Shown: positions 24,710 to 32,852, numbered from the stretch's first letter. The stretch is 35,560 nt of DNA from an uncultured Lachnospiraceae bacterium (GCA_949893755.1 CATLCV010000031.1:1-35560); one strand, 5' to 3'. The notes: generated by a model from the letters alone, not told the origin. Made by a program: numbers and translations.

Positions 24710-25773
24710 CACAGCCCCCTTTCTTCCTTCTGTACACGGCCTTCGGATCCGTCGGCAGCCCGCAACGTATCCGGCCTCCGGCAGACGGATCTTCCTTCCA
24801 CAAAGCTGGTGGCCAGCCTGACCGTCTCAAACTCCGTCCGCTCTTTTTCCTCCAGCCTTTTCAGCATCAGCTCCGCGGCCCGCCTTCCCAGCTCCTTCGT
24901 GGGCTGGGTCACAATACTGAGCTTCGGGATGCATGCCCTGGCAAATTCCATATTGTCAAAGCCGATGACCGACATTTCCTCCGGAATCCGGATCCCCAAT
25001 TCATTCAGCTCGATCATCGCCCCCAGCGTCATTTCATAGTTGGAAATGAAGACCGCTGTCATGTCGGGGTTTTTCCTGGTAAGCTCCTGGATTCCCCGGC
25101 TTCCGCCCCGAATGGTGTAGTCCCCCCGGACTACCAGGGATTCGCTGGCGGCAATCCCCGCCTGTTCCAGCGCCCGCATATACCCCCGAAAACGTTCCTC
25201 TGCCGTGTAGACCTCCTGTTCCCCCGCGATCATGCCGATCCTTCGGTGCCCCGCGGCGATCAGACGCCGGATCGCATCCTCCGCGGCGCCCTGGTTATCT
25301 ACCAGCACAGTATCACAATGGACGCTGCGGATCCTTCGGTCGATCATCACAATGGGCTTTCCGGTTTTCATCACATTCTGCAGGCAGGCGCCGCTTTTTC
25401 CGGTGGGAATGACGATCATTCCGTCCACCCTGCGGCGTTTCAAAAACTCTACGGCTTCCGCTTCCCGCTTTTCATCGGTACGGCAGTCGCAGATCATGGC
25501 TGCATAGCCCTGCCCCCGGAGCACATCCTCCAGCTCCGTAATGATCTCCGCAAAGAAAATGTTATTCAGCTCCGGTATGACGATGCCGATCATCCTCGTC
25601 CGGTTGGTTTTTAACCCCCGGGCCACCTCATTGACTTCAAAATTCAGTTTTTCAATGGCCTGCTCAATCTTGACCCGGTTCTTCTCCCGGACATTTCCTC
25701 CGTTCAGATAGGAAGAAATCGTTGCCAGCCCGAGCCCGGTTTCTTTTGCTATGTCTTTCATCGTTGCCGCCAT
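24709..25773 (-). CDS. LacI-family transcriptional repressor of the polyol/ketose operon
   Basis: A conventional 354-residue LacI/GalR protein. Residues 1-60 hold the helix-turn-helix and hinge (MKDIAKETGLGLATISSYLNGG, NEVARGLKTNRTRMIGIVIPEL). The sensor core covers about 62-335 (FFAEIITELEDVLRGQGY, DGMIVIPTG, PIVMIDRR, HRRIGMIAGEQ, AVFISNYEMTLGAM, MSVIGFDNMEFA). The C-terminal tail is Glu/Arg-rich and longer than average by about 15 residues. It sits second in its operon, 33 nt after the aldolase, and its stop overlaps the kinase start. The perfect CG-centred palindrome at 26678-26699 is its likely operator, making it an autorepressor. The inducer should be an intermediate of the pathway. 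Confidence 0.9.
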   Translation of the reverse strand: MAATMKDIAKETGLGLATISSYLNGGNVREKNRVKIEQAIEKLNFEVNEVARGLKTNRTRMIGIVIPELNNIFFAEIITELEDVLRGQGYAAMICDCRTDEKREAEAVEFLKRRRVDGMIVIPTGKSGACLQNVMKTGKPIVMIDRRIRSVHCDTVLVDNQGAAEDAIRRLIAAGHRRIGMIAGEQEVYTAEERFRGYMRALEQAGIAASESLVVRGDYTIRGGSRGIQELTRKNPDMTAVFISNYEMTLGAMIELNELGIRIPEEMSVIGFDNMEFARACIPKLSIVTQPTKELGRRAAELMLKRLEEKERTEFETVRLATSFVEGRSVCRRPDTLRAADGSEGRVQKEERGL

Positions 25774-25806
25774 ATCCGCACCCTGCCTTCACTGTTGTTT
25801 CTAAAA

Positions 25807-26658
25807 TCAATCAGTCTTTCCGTCGCATCCGCACACCTTCATACGCTCCATCACCAACTGCTTCACGGCCTCCATACCGACCACGCCCAGCTTCTTCGGG
25901 TCAAAGGTATCCGGCTTCTCTTCGATCAGCTTCTTGCCCGCAGCCGTGTAAGCCGCCCGCAGTTCAGTCGCAAAATTCACCTTGCAGATACCCCGGCGCA
26001 CACAGTCCCGTACTTCGTCGTCGCTCAGCCCGGAAGCCCCGTGCAGCACCAGAGGGATAGAAACCACCTTCCGGATCTCGGATACCCGCTCCTTGTCCAG
26101 CACCGGCGTTCCCTTGTAAAATCCATGGGCCGTTCCGATGGCAACCGCCAGAGAGGTCACTCCGGTTCTTTCCACAAATTCCTTCGCCTCCATGGGATCC
26201 GTATTGGTATCTGCTTCCGCTTCCAGGTCATCCTCCTTGCCGCCTACCTTGCCGAGCTCGGCCTCGACCGGGATGCCGCAGGCTTTTGCCACATCCGCGA
26301 CCCTTTTGCTGACCGCGATGTTTCCCTCCAGATCTTCATGAGAACCGTCGATCATCACAGAAGTGTATCCCGCCTTAAGCGCCTGTATCGCCAGTTCGAA
26401 GCTGCTGCCGTGGTCCAGGTGAAGGCAGACCGGAACTGCCGCTTTTTTCGCCTCCGCAGCGACGATCGCATAATAGGTCTCCAGCGTCCCGTACTTGATC
26501 GTGGACGGCGTGGTCTGCAGCATGACCGGGGCATGAAGCTCCTCCGCGGCAGCAATGACCGCCTTCACCATCTCCATGTTCTCCACATTGAACGCGCCTA
26601 CGGCATAGCCGCCCTTCTGTGCGTCTGCCAGCATTTTTTCTGATGTTACTAATGGCAT
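25807..26658 (-). CDS. Class II fructose/tagatose-bisphosphate aldolase
   Basis: Zinc-dependent class II aldolase of the Fba/GatY/KbaY family, 283 residues. Asp82 and His83 (CLHLDHGSS) supply the catalytic Asp and one zinc ligand; His178 (GTAHGFYKG) and His206 (VLHGASGLSD) complete the site; GAFNVENMEM at 21-30 and NFATELR at 228-234 are also typical. It cleaves a ketohexose bisphosphate to dihydroxyacetone phosphate and glyceraldehyde-3-phosphate. The ATG at 26658 follows GGAGG by 8 nt; an earlier in-frame ATG at 26775 would read through the promoter and operator. First gene of the operon. No GatZ/KbaZ partner is seen, so either a fructose-type enzyme or a self-sufficient tagatose enzyme. 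Confidence 0.9.
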   Translation of the reverse strand: MPLVTSEKMLADAQKGGYAVGAFNVENMEMVKAVIAAAEELHAPVMLQTTPSTIKYGTLETYYAIVAAEAKKAAVPVCLHLDHGSSFELAIQALKAGYTSVMIDGSHEDLEGNIAVSKRVADVAKACGIPVEAELGKVGGKEDDLEAEADTNTDPMEAKEFVERTGVTSLAVAIGTAHGFYKGTPVLDKERVSEIRKVVSIPLVLHGASGLSDDEVRDCVRRGICKVNFATELRAAYTAAGKKLIEEKPDTFDPKKLGVVGMEAVKQLVMERMKVCGCDGKTD

Positions 26659-26677
26659 CTTGTTCTCCTCCTTTATC

Positions 26678-26699
26678 AAAACCGAAACGTTTCGGTTTT
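26678..26699. promoter_or_regulatory. Perfect 22-bp LacI-type operator
   Basis: A perfect palindrome with core ACCGAAACGTTTCGGT and extended A/T arms, central CG, lying about 6-27 nt downstream of the predicted transcription start and 20 bp before the aldolase ATG. It is the textbook position and shape for a LacI-family repressor site. Confidence 0.85.
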
Positions 26700-26710
26700 T
26701 TATTAAAATT

Positions 26711-26739
26711 ATCGTACTACATTTCCAGGCAAAAGTCAA
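26711..26739 (-). promoter_or_regulatory. Sigma-A promoter of the polyol/ketose operon
   Basis: Minus-strand TTGACT (-35, 26734-26739) and TACGAT (-10, 26711-26716) with a 17-nt spacer, directly upstream of the operator. The six downstream genes have short gaps or overlaps, so this promoter probably drives all of them. Confidence 0.7.
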
Positions 26740-26843
26740 TAAAAAAGTTCTGATTTCTTTTCTTTTTCTGTGCAAAACTTATATTCAAAACTATTCGGCC
26801 GTTTCAAAAAGTATCTGCGGCGTCCCCCGACGCGGCAAAATGA

Positions 26844-26890
26844 CAGGCCGCCGCGGTACGCATCTTCCAAACGCATACCGTGGCGGCCTG
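26844..26890 (-). terminator. Terminator-like hairpin after dapA
   Basis: CAGGCCGCCGCGGTA pairs with TACCGTGGCGGCCTG (one G-U equivalent), a 15-bp GC-rich stem with a 17-nt loop, 24 nt after the dapA stop. The following minus-strand sequence (TCATTTTGCC) is only weakly U-rich. Confidence 0.6.
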
Positions 26891-26913
26891 CTAAAACCAC
26901 TCATATTTAATTT

Positions 26914-27798
26914 TTACAGGATCCCAAACTCCTGCATCGCCTTTTTCAGCACTTCCTTATGCTGCGGCTCAAGCTCCGTCAATGGTCCTCTCAGCGGTCC
27001 GCATTCCTTCCCCATCAGGTTCATTGCCGCCTTCACCGGGATCGGATTCACCTCGCAGAACAAAGCGTCACAAAGCGGAAGAGCATCCAGCTGCATCTTG
27101 CAGCTTCCCTGGATATCGCCGTCAAAAAACTTATAGACCATATCATGTACATACTTCGGCGCCACATTCGACAGCACAGAGATCACTCCCAGACCTCCCA
27201 GAGACAAAAGCGGAACGATCTGGTCGTCGTTGCCGGAATAGAGGTCAATCTTTCCGTCGCACAGGTGCATGATCTTCGCCACATTGCCGATATTGCCGGA
27301 AGCCTCCTTGATCCCCGCGATGTATTCCACATTTTTTACCAGATGGGCCACAGTCTCCGGCTGGATCGCACATCCGGTACGGCTGGGTACATTGTAGAGG
27401 ATCGCCGGGATCTTCGCCTCATTGGCGATCCTTGTATAATGGGCGATCAGTCCGTTCTGCGTCGCCTTATTATAATACGGCGTCACAAGGAGCAGCCCTT
27501 CCGCCCCTGCCGCTGCCGCCTCTTTGGAGAGCTGCACTGCCGTAGCGGTACTGTTGGAACCGGTCCCCGCAATGACCGGAATCCGGTGGTTCACGCGCTC
27601 GATCGCAAACTTGATCACGTCCATGTGCTCCTGCTCGCTTAAAGTCGCGGACTCTCCTGTCGTTCCGCAGATAATGATGGAATCTGTCTCCCCGGCAATC
27701 TGCTCCTCCAGGATCTCATCCAGCTTATCATAGTTCACTTCCAGATTTTCCTTCATCGGTGTAATGATCGCAACACCTGCGCCCTTAAAAATTGCCAC
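26914..27798 (-). CDS. dapA: 4-hydroxy-tetrahydrodipicolinate synthase DapA, GTG start
   Basis: First committed enzyme of lysine/diaminopimelate synthesis: condenses pyruvate with aspartate semialdehyde. TIM barrel of 294 residues with Schiff-base Lys164 (GIKEASGNI), Tyr135 and Arg140 (LYNVPSRTG), the GTTGES loop at 45-50 and YYNKATQNGL. The start is GTG at 27796-27798, supported by AGGAGG 8 nt upstream and by the conserved FKGAGVAIITPM N-terminus; the frame is open back to 27888 within the riboswitch terminator. A 258-nt leader with a lysine riboswitch precedes it, so it is the biosynthetic enzyme rather than a sugar-acid aldolase of the same family. Single gene with its own promoter. Confidence 0.93.
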   Translation of the reverse strand: MAIFKGAGVAIITPMKENLEVNYDKLDEILEEQIAGETDSIIICGTTGESATLSEQEHMDVIKFAIERVNHRIPVIAGTGSNSTATAVQLSKEAAAAGAEGLLLVTPYYNKATQNGLIAHYTRIANEAKIPAILYNVPSRTGCAIQPETVAHLVKNVEYIAGIKEASGNIGNVAKIMHLCDGKIDLYSGNDDQIVPLLSLGGLGVISVLSNVAPKYVHDMVYKFFDGDIQGSCKMQLDALPLCDALFCEVNPIPVKAAMNLMGKECGPLRGPLTELEPQHKEVLKKAMQEFGIL

Positions 27799-27826
27799 TG
27801 CTTTTTCCTCCTGCTCTTTTTTGACG

Positions 27827-27856
27827 AAAAAAGAAACGGCAAGATGCGCCGTCCCC
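27827..27856 (-). terminator. Riboswitch-controlled terminator before dapA
   Basis: ACGGC-GCATCTT-GCCGT followed by TTCTTTTTTCG on the minus strand, about 30 nt before the dapA GTG. A second small hairpin, ATATACAT-GG-ATGTATAT (27862-27879), separates it from the aptamer and may take part in switching. Confidence 0.75.
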
Positions 27857-27879
27857 CAAAATATACATCCATGTATATC

Positions 27880-28042
27880 AGATAGCACTCCATCCTGCGA
27901 TGACAGTCATGCCGTTATTCACGCCATGCCCAAGCAATATGACCTCAGGAATCATATCCTTTCGGCATCTTTTCCTTTCCGCTGCCTTCCTCTGCCCTGA
28001 ACATCCGGCAATGTACTGATAAAAAATGCGACCTCTATCTCG
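27880..28042 (-). ncRNA. Lysine riboswitch (L box) controlling dapA
   Basis: The minus-strand leader shows the conserved L-box elements in order: GAGATAGAGGTCGCA at the 5' side, a GCGGAAAGGAAAAGATGCCG block, CCGAAAGG, GAGGTCATATTGCTTGGGCA, CATGACTGTCATCGCAGGA and the closing GGAGTGCTATC that pairs with GATAGAG. An intrinsic terminator follows, so lysine binding should stop transcription before dapA. Identification is from memory of the consensus; a covariance-model search would settle boundaries. Confidence 0.9.
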
Positions 28043-28062
28043 TTTCCATTTCTATTTTATTT

Positions 28063-28091
28063 AGAATAACACCGATACCCGCTCTTGTCAA
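28063..28091 (-). promoter_or_regulatory. Promoter of the riboswitch-dapA transcript
   Basis: Minus-strand consensus TTGACA (28086-28091) and TATTCT (28063-28068) with a 17-nt spacer. Start near 28056, 14 nt before the aptamer. Confidence 0.75.
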
Positions 28092-28096
28092 CGAAA

Positions 28097-28816
28097 TTAT
28101 TCCAATTTTTCAGTTTCATCCGCTTCCTTCTTCGCGGTTTCGCTGCCGTCCTGTCCCAGCTTTTCCTGCGAGATCATCGCCTGATCCAAAGCACGCAGGT
28201 CCTTCTCCGGAATTTCGTAAGTGCCTTCCTCTGTCCGGTTGATATGTACCGTAATCTTTTTGGCCTCACCATAGGACAATCCGGAGTCCAATGCTTCTGT
28301 CAGGACCTCATAGTAGGTCTGGTATACATGGTTCTGGATTTCATCATCCGAGGGCATCTCTCCCCCGTCCATCACACCGTTGGAAATCTCCGCCGCATAC
28401 TCCTCGGCCTTCTTTTGGAATTCATCATAGGTACTGTCAAACAGCAGGATCGGCTCCACCGAGATATCAATCGTATACCCGTTCTCTTCTGTTTCCGCTG
28501 CCTCTCCTACCGTATATTTTACCTGCTTTATGGTCTTTTCAAATAAAGTTCTGTAGCTTTCCTCTAATTCTTCCGACAGGTCTGCCGTATGAAATTCATG
28601 CATCGTGGCATCCAGATTATTCTGGAAGATTTCATTGGCCTCCTCCTCTGTCGCGCCTGTCAGCTCCATATAATCCTCTGTCTCATTTTTATAAGAAACA
28701 TCCAGAATTGCCTGCATATAGGCGCATGCATCGAATGCCGTACAGCCGCCCAGAAGAACTGTCATCACAGTCACCAGGGCGGCTGCCTGCATCCAGTTTT
28801 TTTTCAGCCTGCTCAT
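28097..28816 (-). CDS. Lipoprotein of unknown function
   Basis: A 239-residue exported lipoprotein: basic MSRLKKNW start, a hydrophobic core and LLGGC lipobox with Cys25. The mature part begins TAFDACAYMQAILDVSYKNETEDYMELTGATEEEANEIF, is strongly acidic and helical, and ends in a Lys/Glu-rich tail after GQDGSETAKKEADETEKLE. The pattern resembles small Firmicute lipoproteins of the DUF5105 type, but I am not certain. ATG at 28816 has AAAGGAGG 8 nt upstream; the earlier in-frame ATG at 28837 lies on top of that site. It stands between the BMP lipoprotein gene and dapA on the same strand, with 104 nt upstream that contain a 7-bp inverted repeat. No function can be assigned. Confidence 0.75.
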   Translation of the reverse strand: MSRLKKNWMQAAALVTVMTVLLGGCTAFDACAYMQAILDVSYKNETEDYMELTGATEEEANEIFQNNLDATMHEFHTADLSEELEESYRTLFEKTIKQVKYTVGEAAETEENGYTIDISVEPILLFDSTYDEFQKKAEEYAAEISNGVMDGGEMPSDDEIQNHVYQTYYEVLTEALDSGLSYGEAKKITVHINRTEEGTYEIPEKDLRALDQAMISQEKLGQDGSETAKKEADETEKLE

Positions 28817-28847
28817 AAGCCTGTCCTCCTTTTTCATGATTCAAGTG

Positions 28848-28866
28848 TGTTACAGTCTAACACATT
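28848..28866. promoter_or_regulatory. Inverted repeat upstream of the lipoprotein gene
   Basis: TGTGTTA-CAGTC-TAACACA, perfect 7-bp arms with a 5-nt spacer, about 30 nt before the lipoprotein ATG. No T tract follows on either strand, so it looks like a protein-binding site rather than a terminator. The protein is unknown. Confidence 0.45.
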
Positions 28867-28920
28867 TTAATCGTGAAAAAAGAAGAAAACCGTCAGGCAG
28901 TTTCGACATCCTGGGAGAGT

Positions 28921-29895
28921 CTATTCCCCGGAAGCCTGTTTGACCTTTTCCCGGATCTCCGGACTGATACCGGAAGAATATACAGGAACAAAAATCCCTT
29001 CCTCCTGTCCTACCTCTTCCAGCTTCTTCCCGCGCAGCTTCCCGTTCTCATATCGGGAAAGTATCCATTCATAGAGCTTCCCAAAGTCAAATTTGATGGA
29101 TGCCGCCACCGTATCCGGATGCTCCCGGGTAGGATTGCTGGAAAAACCGATCACCTTAGCCCCCTGAGCTCTGGCGGCCTCAATGCATCCAAGTCCTGCT
29201 TCATTGGAATATACGAATAAGATTTCTGCTCCGCTGCCGATCATCTGTTCCGCCATCTTCCTGGCCAGCCCCTGATCCGTCCAGCTATTCGTATATGCCC
29301 GCAGAAATACTGTTTTTTCCATCCCCCGCTCCTCGAGGATTTCACGGACCTTCTCTTCATATACGTCCAGCAGATGCTCCATCCCTTCATTGGGGTATCC
29401 CGCGATCATTCCGATCGTTCCGGTTTCCGCGATATTTCCCGTGATCACCGCGGCCATCTCGCTGGCTTCGTACTCCCTCGGCCTGACCGACGCCACATTT
29501 TCCTGATCGGCCCGGATGCCGTTGATGATGCAGAAAAAGGTGTCCGGATAGCGTTCCGCTGTCGTGTTCACCGAATCCGTAAATTGCTCTCCGGACGCCA
29601 GGACCAGATCATAGTCTTTCTCCGCGCACTCTACCAGAACCTGTTCAAATTCTGTTTCCTGTACATTTTTTCTGCATTCTATTGTAATCCCAAGCTTCTC
29701 CTCGCAATAGGATATTCCTTCCATATTGGTATCATTCCAGCTCAGGTCACCGCCCTCTCCCGGAAGCAGCACTACGATCCGGCTGCTTTTCAATTCCCTT
29801 CGCGGGCCGTGATCCTGGAGCGCACAGCCCCACAGCAGCAGCATGAAGATGCCCGCCAGCAGGACCCTGCCATATCGTTTCATACGGTGTATCAT
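28921..29895 (-). CDS. BMP-family (basic membrane protein-like) substrate-binding lipoprotein
   Basis: A lipoprotein of about 324 residues in the BMP/PnrA family, whose known members bind nucleosides or purines. A signal peptide with RMKRYGRVLLAGIFMLLLWGC leads to the lipobox Cys. The mature part reads IVVLLPGEGGDLSWNDTNMEGI, DLVLASGEQFTDSVNTTAERYPDTFFCIING, GTIGMIAGYPNEGMEHLLDVY and AEILFVYSNEAGLGCIEAARAQGAKVIGFSS, the type 1 periplasmic fold. The start is ambiguous: ATG at 29895 overlaps the hydantoinase stop as ATGA, ATG at 29883 gives the most usual signal peptide, and ATG at 29904 is outermost. No ABC permease or ATPase follows, so it may serve a distant transporter or act as a sensor partner. 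Confidence 0.78.
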   Translation of the reverse strand: MIHRMKRYGRVLLAGIFMLLLWGCALQDHGPRRELKSSRIVVLLPGEGGDLSWNDTNMEGISYCEEKLGITIECRKNVQETEFEQVLVECAEKDYDLVLASGEQFTDSVNTTAERYPDTFFCIINGIRADQENVASVRPREYEASEMAAVITGNIAETGTIGMIAGYPNEGMEHLLDVYEEKVREILEERGMEKTVFLRAYTNSWTDQGLARKMAEQMIGSGAEILFVYSNEAGLGCIEAARAQGAKVIGFSSNPTREHPDTVAASIKFDFGKLYEWILSRYENGKLRGKKLEEVGQEEGIFVPVYSSGISPEIREKVKQASGE

Positions 29896-31268
29896 CCCTG
29901 CCAAGGCTTCCGATGGATAAAACGCCCGGCGCCCTTTTCTCCGATAAACTGATTCTCTTTTACCAGTACATTTCCTCTCTGCATGACCAGACGGATCTCG
30001 CCCTGCAGCTCCATGCCTTCATAAGAGGTATAGTCAACAGCCCCTTGCATCCGGCTGTGTGTCAGCACTCCCGATGCATCCGGATCCAGGATCACAAGGT
30101 CTGCGTCTGCCCCCGGCAGGATCGCGCCCTTTTCCGGATACAGCCCGTAGATCCTGCATGGCTCTGTGCAAAGTGTCTCCACCAGGCGCTGCATGGTGAT
30201 ACGCCCTTTAGCCACGCCCTCGGAATATAAAAGCATCAGTCTCTCTTCCACTCCCGGAGCTCCATTCGGACATGCGGTAAAATCCTCCTTGCCCATCTGC
30301 TTTTCTTTTCCATAGTTGAACGGGCAGTGATCCGTGGCAACGACCTGGATCTCTCCGGCCGCAAGCCCTTCCCACAGCGCATCGCAGTCTTCCTGTGTAC
30401 GGAGCGGCGGGGACATGATGAATTTCAGGCCGTCCTCCCTTGTATAGCATTCCTCTGTCAAAAGCAGATACTGGGGACAGGTTTCCACGAAGATATTTTT
30501 CTGTCCCTGTCTCCTTGCCTCCCGTACAGCCTCCAGGCTTTCCCTGCAGGAGAGATGCACAATATATACCGGTGCGTCGTCCGCCATCCTGGCCAGCTTG
30601 AGAACACGGTCTACCGCTTCCGCTTCCGCCAGGTTCGGACGGCTTTTCGCATGCCAGATGGGGGATGTTTTTCCTTCGCTCTTATGCTTTTGCTTCAGAA
30701 ATTCCACGACATCATGATTCTCGCAGTGAAATGCGGTGATCCCGTTGATCTCTTTCATTTTCCGCAGGATCTGCAGAACATCCGCGTCATTGAGCTTAAA
30801 GCCATAGGTCAGATACGCCTTGACGCTGGGAATCCCGTCCGCTGCCATAGTCTCCAGCTCTGCCAGGATCTCTGCGTCCACATGCTGCGCCGTCCCGTGA
30901 AATCCATAATCGATGACCGCCTTTCCCTCTGCCAGCTTCCGGTATACGTCAAACTGGTAATGCAGCGGGATTCCCGCCGGCCCGAAGGCCATATGGTCTA
31001 CAATAGAGGTCGTTCCTCCGCAGACCGCCGCCACGGTGCCGTCATAAAAATCGTCAACCGCCCTGGAAATCCCCACATCCAGATCCATATGGGTATGTAC
31101 ATCCACAGCCCCCGGGAGTACATAACAGCCGGCCGCGTCGATGACTTCTGCGTCCGCGTCTGAAAGATCCGTTCCGATACGCACGATCTTCTCATCCTCG
31201 ATCAGGATATCCGCCTGATAATCCTCCGCTTCCGTAAAAATCCTTCCGTTTTTCACTATTTTTTTCAT
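29892..31268 (-). CDS. D-hydantoinase / dihydropyrimidinase
   Basis: Binuclear zinc cyclic amidohydrolase of 458 residues that opens dihydropyrimidines, hydantoins or related rings. Ligands are visible: His58 and His60 (VDVHTHMD), carbamylated Lys150 (PSVKAYLTYG), His181 (AFHCEN), His238 (IVHLS) and Asp313 (VATDHCPF). The N-terminal LIEDEKIVRIG and C-terminal ADADLVILDP blocks are the usual beta-sandwich halves. It lies 6 nt after the NCS1 permease and overlaps the BMP lipoprotein, so substrate import and ring opening are co-expressed. No carbamoylase (beta-ureidopropionase) is present. Substrate may be dihydrouracil, hydantoin or allantoin-like; allantoinase is a related alternative. Confidence 0.88.
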   Translation of the reverse strand: MKKIVKNGRIFTEAEDYQADILIEDEKIVRIGTDLSDADAEVIDAAGCYVLPGAVDVHTHMDLDVGISRAVDDFYDGTVAAVCGGTTSIVDHMAFGPAGIPLHYQFDVYRKLAEGKAVIDYGFHGTAQHVDAEILAELETMAADGIPSVKAYLTYGFKLNDADVLQILRKMKEINGITAFHCENHDVVEFLKQKHKSEGKTSPIWHAKSRPNLAEAEAVDRVLKLARMADDAPVYIVHLSCRESLEAVREARRQGQKNIFVETCPQYLLLTEECYTREDGLKFIMSPPLRTQEDCDALWEGLAAGEIQVVATDHCPFNYGKEKQMGKEDFTACPNGAPGVEERLMLLYSEGVAKGRITMQRLVETLCTEPCRIYGLYPEKGAILPGADADLVILDPDASGVLTHSRMQGAVDYTSYEGMELQGEIRLVMQRGNVLVKENQFIGEKGAGRFIHRKPWQG

Positions 31269-31274
31269 TTTGCT

Positions 31275-32741
31275 TTACTTCCTTTCCGCATTCTTTTTCA
31301 CCTTCAGGTAAATGTAGTATGCCACGCCGGCTCCGATGCTTCCGATCACATATGCGTTATCAAACAGTACATGCATGGCGGGAACAAATTTTCCGAGAAG
31401 GACCAGGATCATGGATGCTACAAAGATCACGATGATCGCCGTATTCCACCCCTTCTTATAGAAATACTTTCCGCCGTCTTCCCTGTACAGGTCCACCATA
31501 TCCACCTCGGTCTTATGCTCAAACAGATATGCCACCAGGTACAGTCCGGAGATGGGTCCCAGCAAGGCTCCCAGAAGCCCGCATACATTGTAGATCAGGT
31601 CATAGGCACTTGCCAGAGCATTCCAGGGCTGCGCAAACAGCGCAAGGACCGCCGCGATAATGGCCGCATGCCGATAGGTTACCTTCTTCGCAAACAGGGT
31701 CGAGATCACATTGGTCGGCGGCACCAGGTTGGCCGCAACGTTCGTCGTCAATACTGCCATGATAATGAATACGGAGAAGATCACCACGATCAGGGGATTT
31801 TCAAATTTTCCTACCAGCACAGCCGGTTCCCAGATTGCTTCGTGGAAGGCAAAGGACGCGCCCGCCGTTCCGCAAATCCCGACAAATGCGATAAATGCCG
31901 TCATGATCGGCGCGCCTGCCACCTGCCCGAGCACCTGCGCCTTCTGCGTCTTACAGTTCTTTGTAAAGTCTGCCATGGATAATGCGATTCCGCCGTCAAA
32001 AGCGATCATGGAAGACAGTGCCGGGAAGAACAGCTTCCAGAAGTCTGCGCCCTCCTGTCCCTGTATGGACGGCTCGGACATCAGCTTCGCAATGCTCCAG
32101 TCAGCAGTAGAGATTCCCCATACGATTACGATAAAGCTCAATACGATCAGCACCGGCGCCGCAAACTTTTCCAGCTTCTGAACAGCCGAAGAACCGGAGC
32201 CTGCAATATAAACGTTCATTGCCCAGAACACGAGGAAGGATATAAACTGCCCGGTAAAGCCGAACCCGCCCCATGCCGGAATAAAGGTGACCAGGATCGT
32301 CTGAATCGCCTGCCCTCCGATCCATGCCTGAACGCCGAACCAGAAGCAGCCCAGAATCCCGCGCACCAGAGAAGGCACGATCGTTCCCTTGGCTCCAAAG
32401 ACCATCTTGCAGAGCATGGGATAAGACACTCCATACTTCACTCCAAAGTGCCCCAGGATCACGGCAAAGATCATAACCAGAGAATGTCCCAGCACAATGG
32501 TCACCAATGCCTGCGCCCATGACATCCCGGACACGATCAGACCGCTTGCCACCTGATATACCGCGATGGAGACCAGCATCCCGATCCAGAGGTTTCCCAT
32601 ATCCCACGCAGACCAGTGTCTGTCGTCCATATTGTTTGGTTTTGTTACTTCCGTATAATTATTTTTGTACTTTCCGATCTCATCAATACCGGCCTGGGTC
32701 AGTTCCACAATGTCACCGGTCTGTTTTTGAAACAAGCTCAT
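31275..32741 (-). CDS. NCS1-family nucleobase:cation symporter
   Basis: Integral membrane importer of 488 residues, NCS1 (cytosine/allantoin/hydantoin permease) family, with about 12 hydrophobic segments. The hallmark N-terminal part DDRHWSAWDMGNLWIGM and the GFGVKYGVSYPMLCKMVFG-like loop, PSLVRGILGCFWFGVQAWIGGQAI in helix 3, and LVPPTNVISTLFAKKVTYR in the middle are clear. It would import a nucleobase or hydantoin-type compound with Na+ or H+. AAAGGAGG is 6 nt before the ATG. First gene of a three-gene operon with the hydantoinase and the BMP lipoprotein. Confidence 0.88.
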   Translation of the reverse strand: MSLFQKQTGDIVELTQAGIDEIGKYKNNYTEVTKPNNMDDRHWSAWDMGNLWIGMLVSIAVYQVASGLIVSGMSWAQALVTIVLGHSLVMIFAVILGHFGVKYGVSYPMLCKMVFGAKGTIVPSLVRGILGCFWFGVQAWIGGQAIQTILVTFIPAWGGFGFTGQFISFLVFWAMNVYIAGSGSSAVQKLEKFAAPVLIVLSFIVIVWGISTADWSIAKLMSEPSIQGQEGADFWKLFFPALSSMIAFDGGIALSMADFTKNCKTQKAQVLGQVAGAPIMTAFIAFVGICGTAGASFAFHEAIWEPAVLVGKFENPLIVVIFSVFIIMAVLTTNVAANLVPPTNVISTLFAKKVTYRHAAIIAAVLALFAQPWNALASAYDLIYNVCGLLGALLGPISGLYLVAYLFEHKTEVDMVDLYREDGGKYFYKKGWNTAIIVIFVASMILVLLGKFVPAMHVLFDNAYVIGSIGAGVAYYIYLKVKKNAERK

Positions 32742-32823
32742 TGTTCTCCTCCTTTACTCATCTCATCACCATTTCGTTTCTTTTGTTATTCCTCGGCCCA
32801 AAGTCTAACGTTCTGATAAGAAT

Positions 32824-32852
32824 ATTGTAAATGAGGAGCCCGCAGACCGCAA
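32824..32852 (-). promoter_or_regulatory. Promoter of the NCS1-hydantoinase operon
   Basis: Minus-strand TTGCGG (-35, 32847-32852) and TACAAT (-10, 32824-32829), 17-nt spacer. The -35 box is weak, which fits activation by the AraC-type response regulator encoded immediately upstream. Confidence 0.5.

Noticed and set aside
24418..25614. A 398-codon open frame on the plus strand
   Set aside because: It lies antisense to the FGGY kinase and LacI genes, is rich in Pro/Arg from GC-biased codons, has no recognisable domain and no ribosome site.
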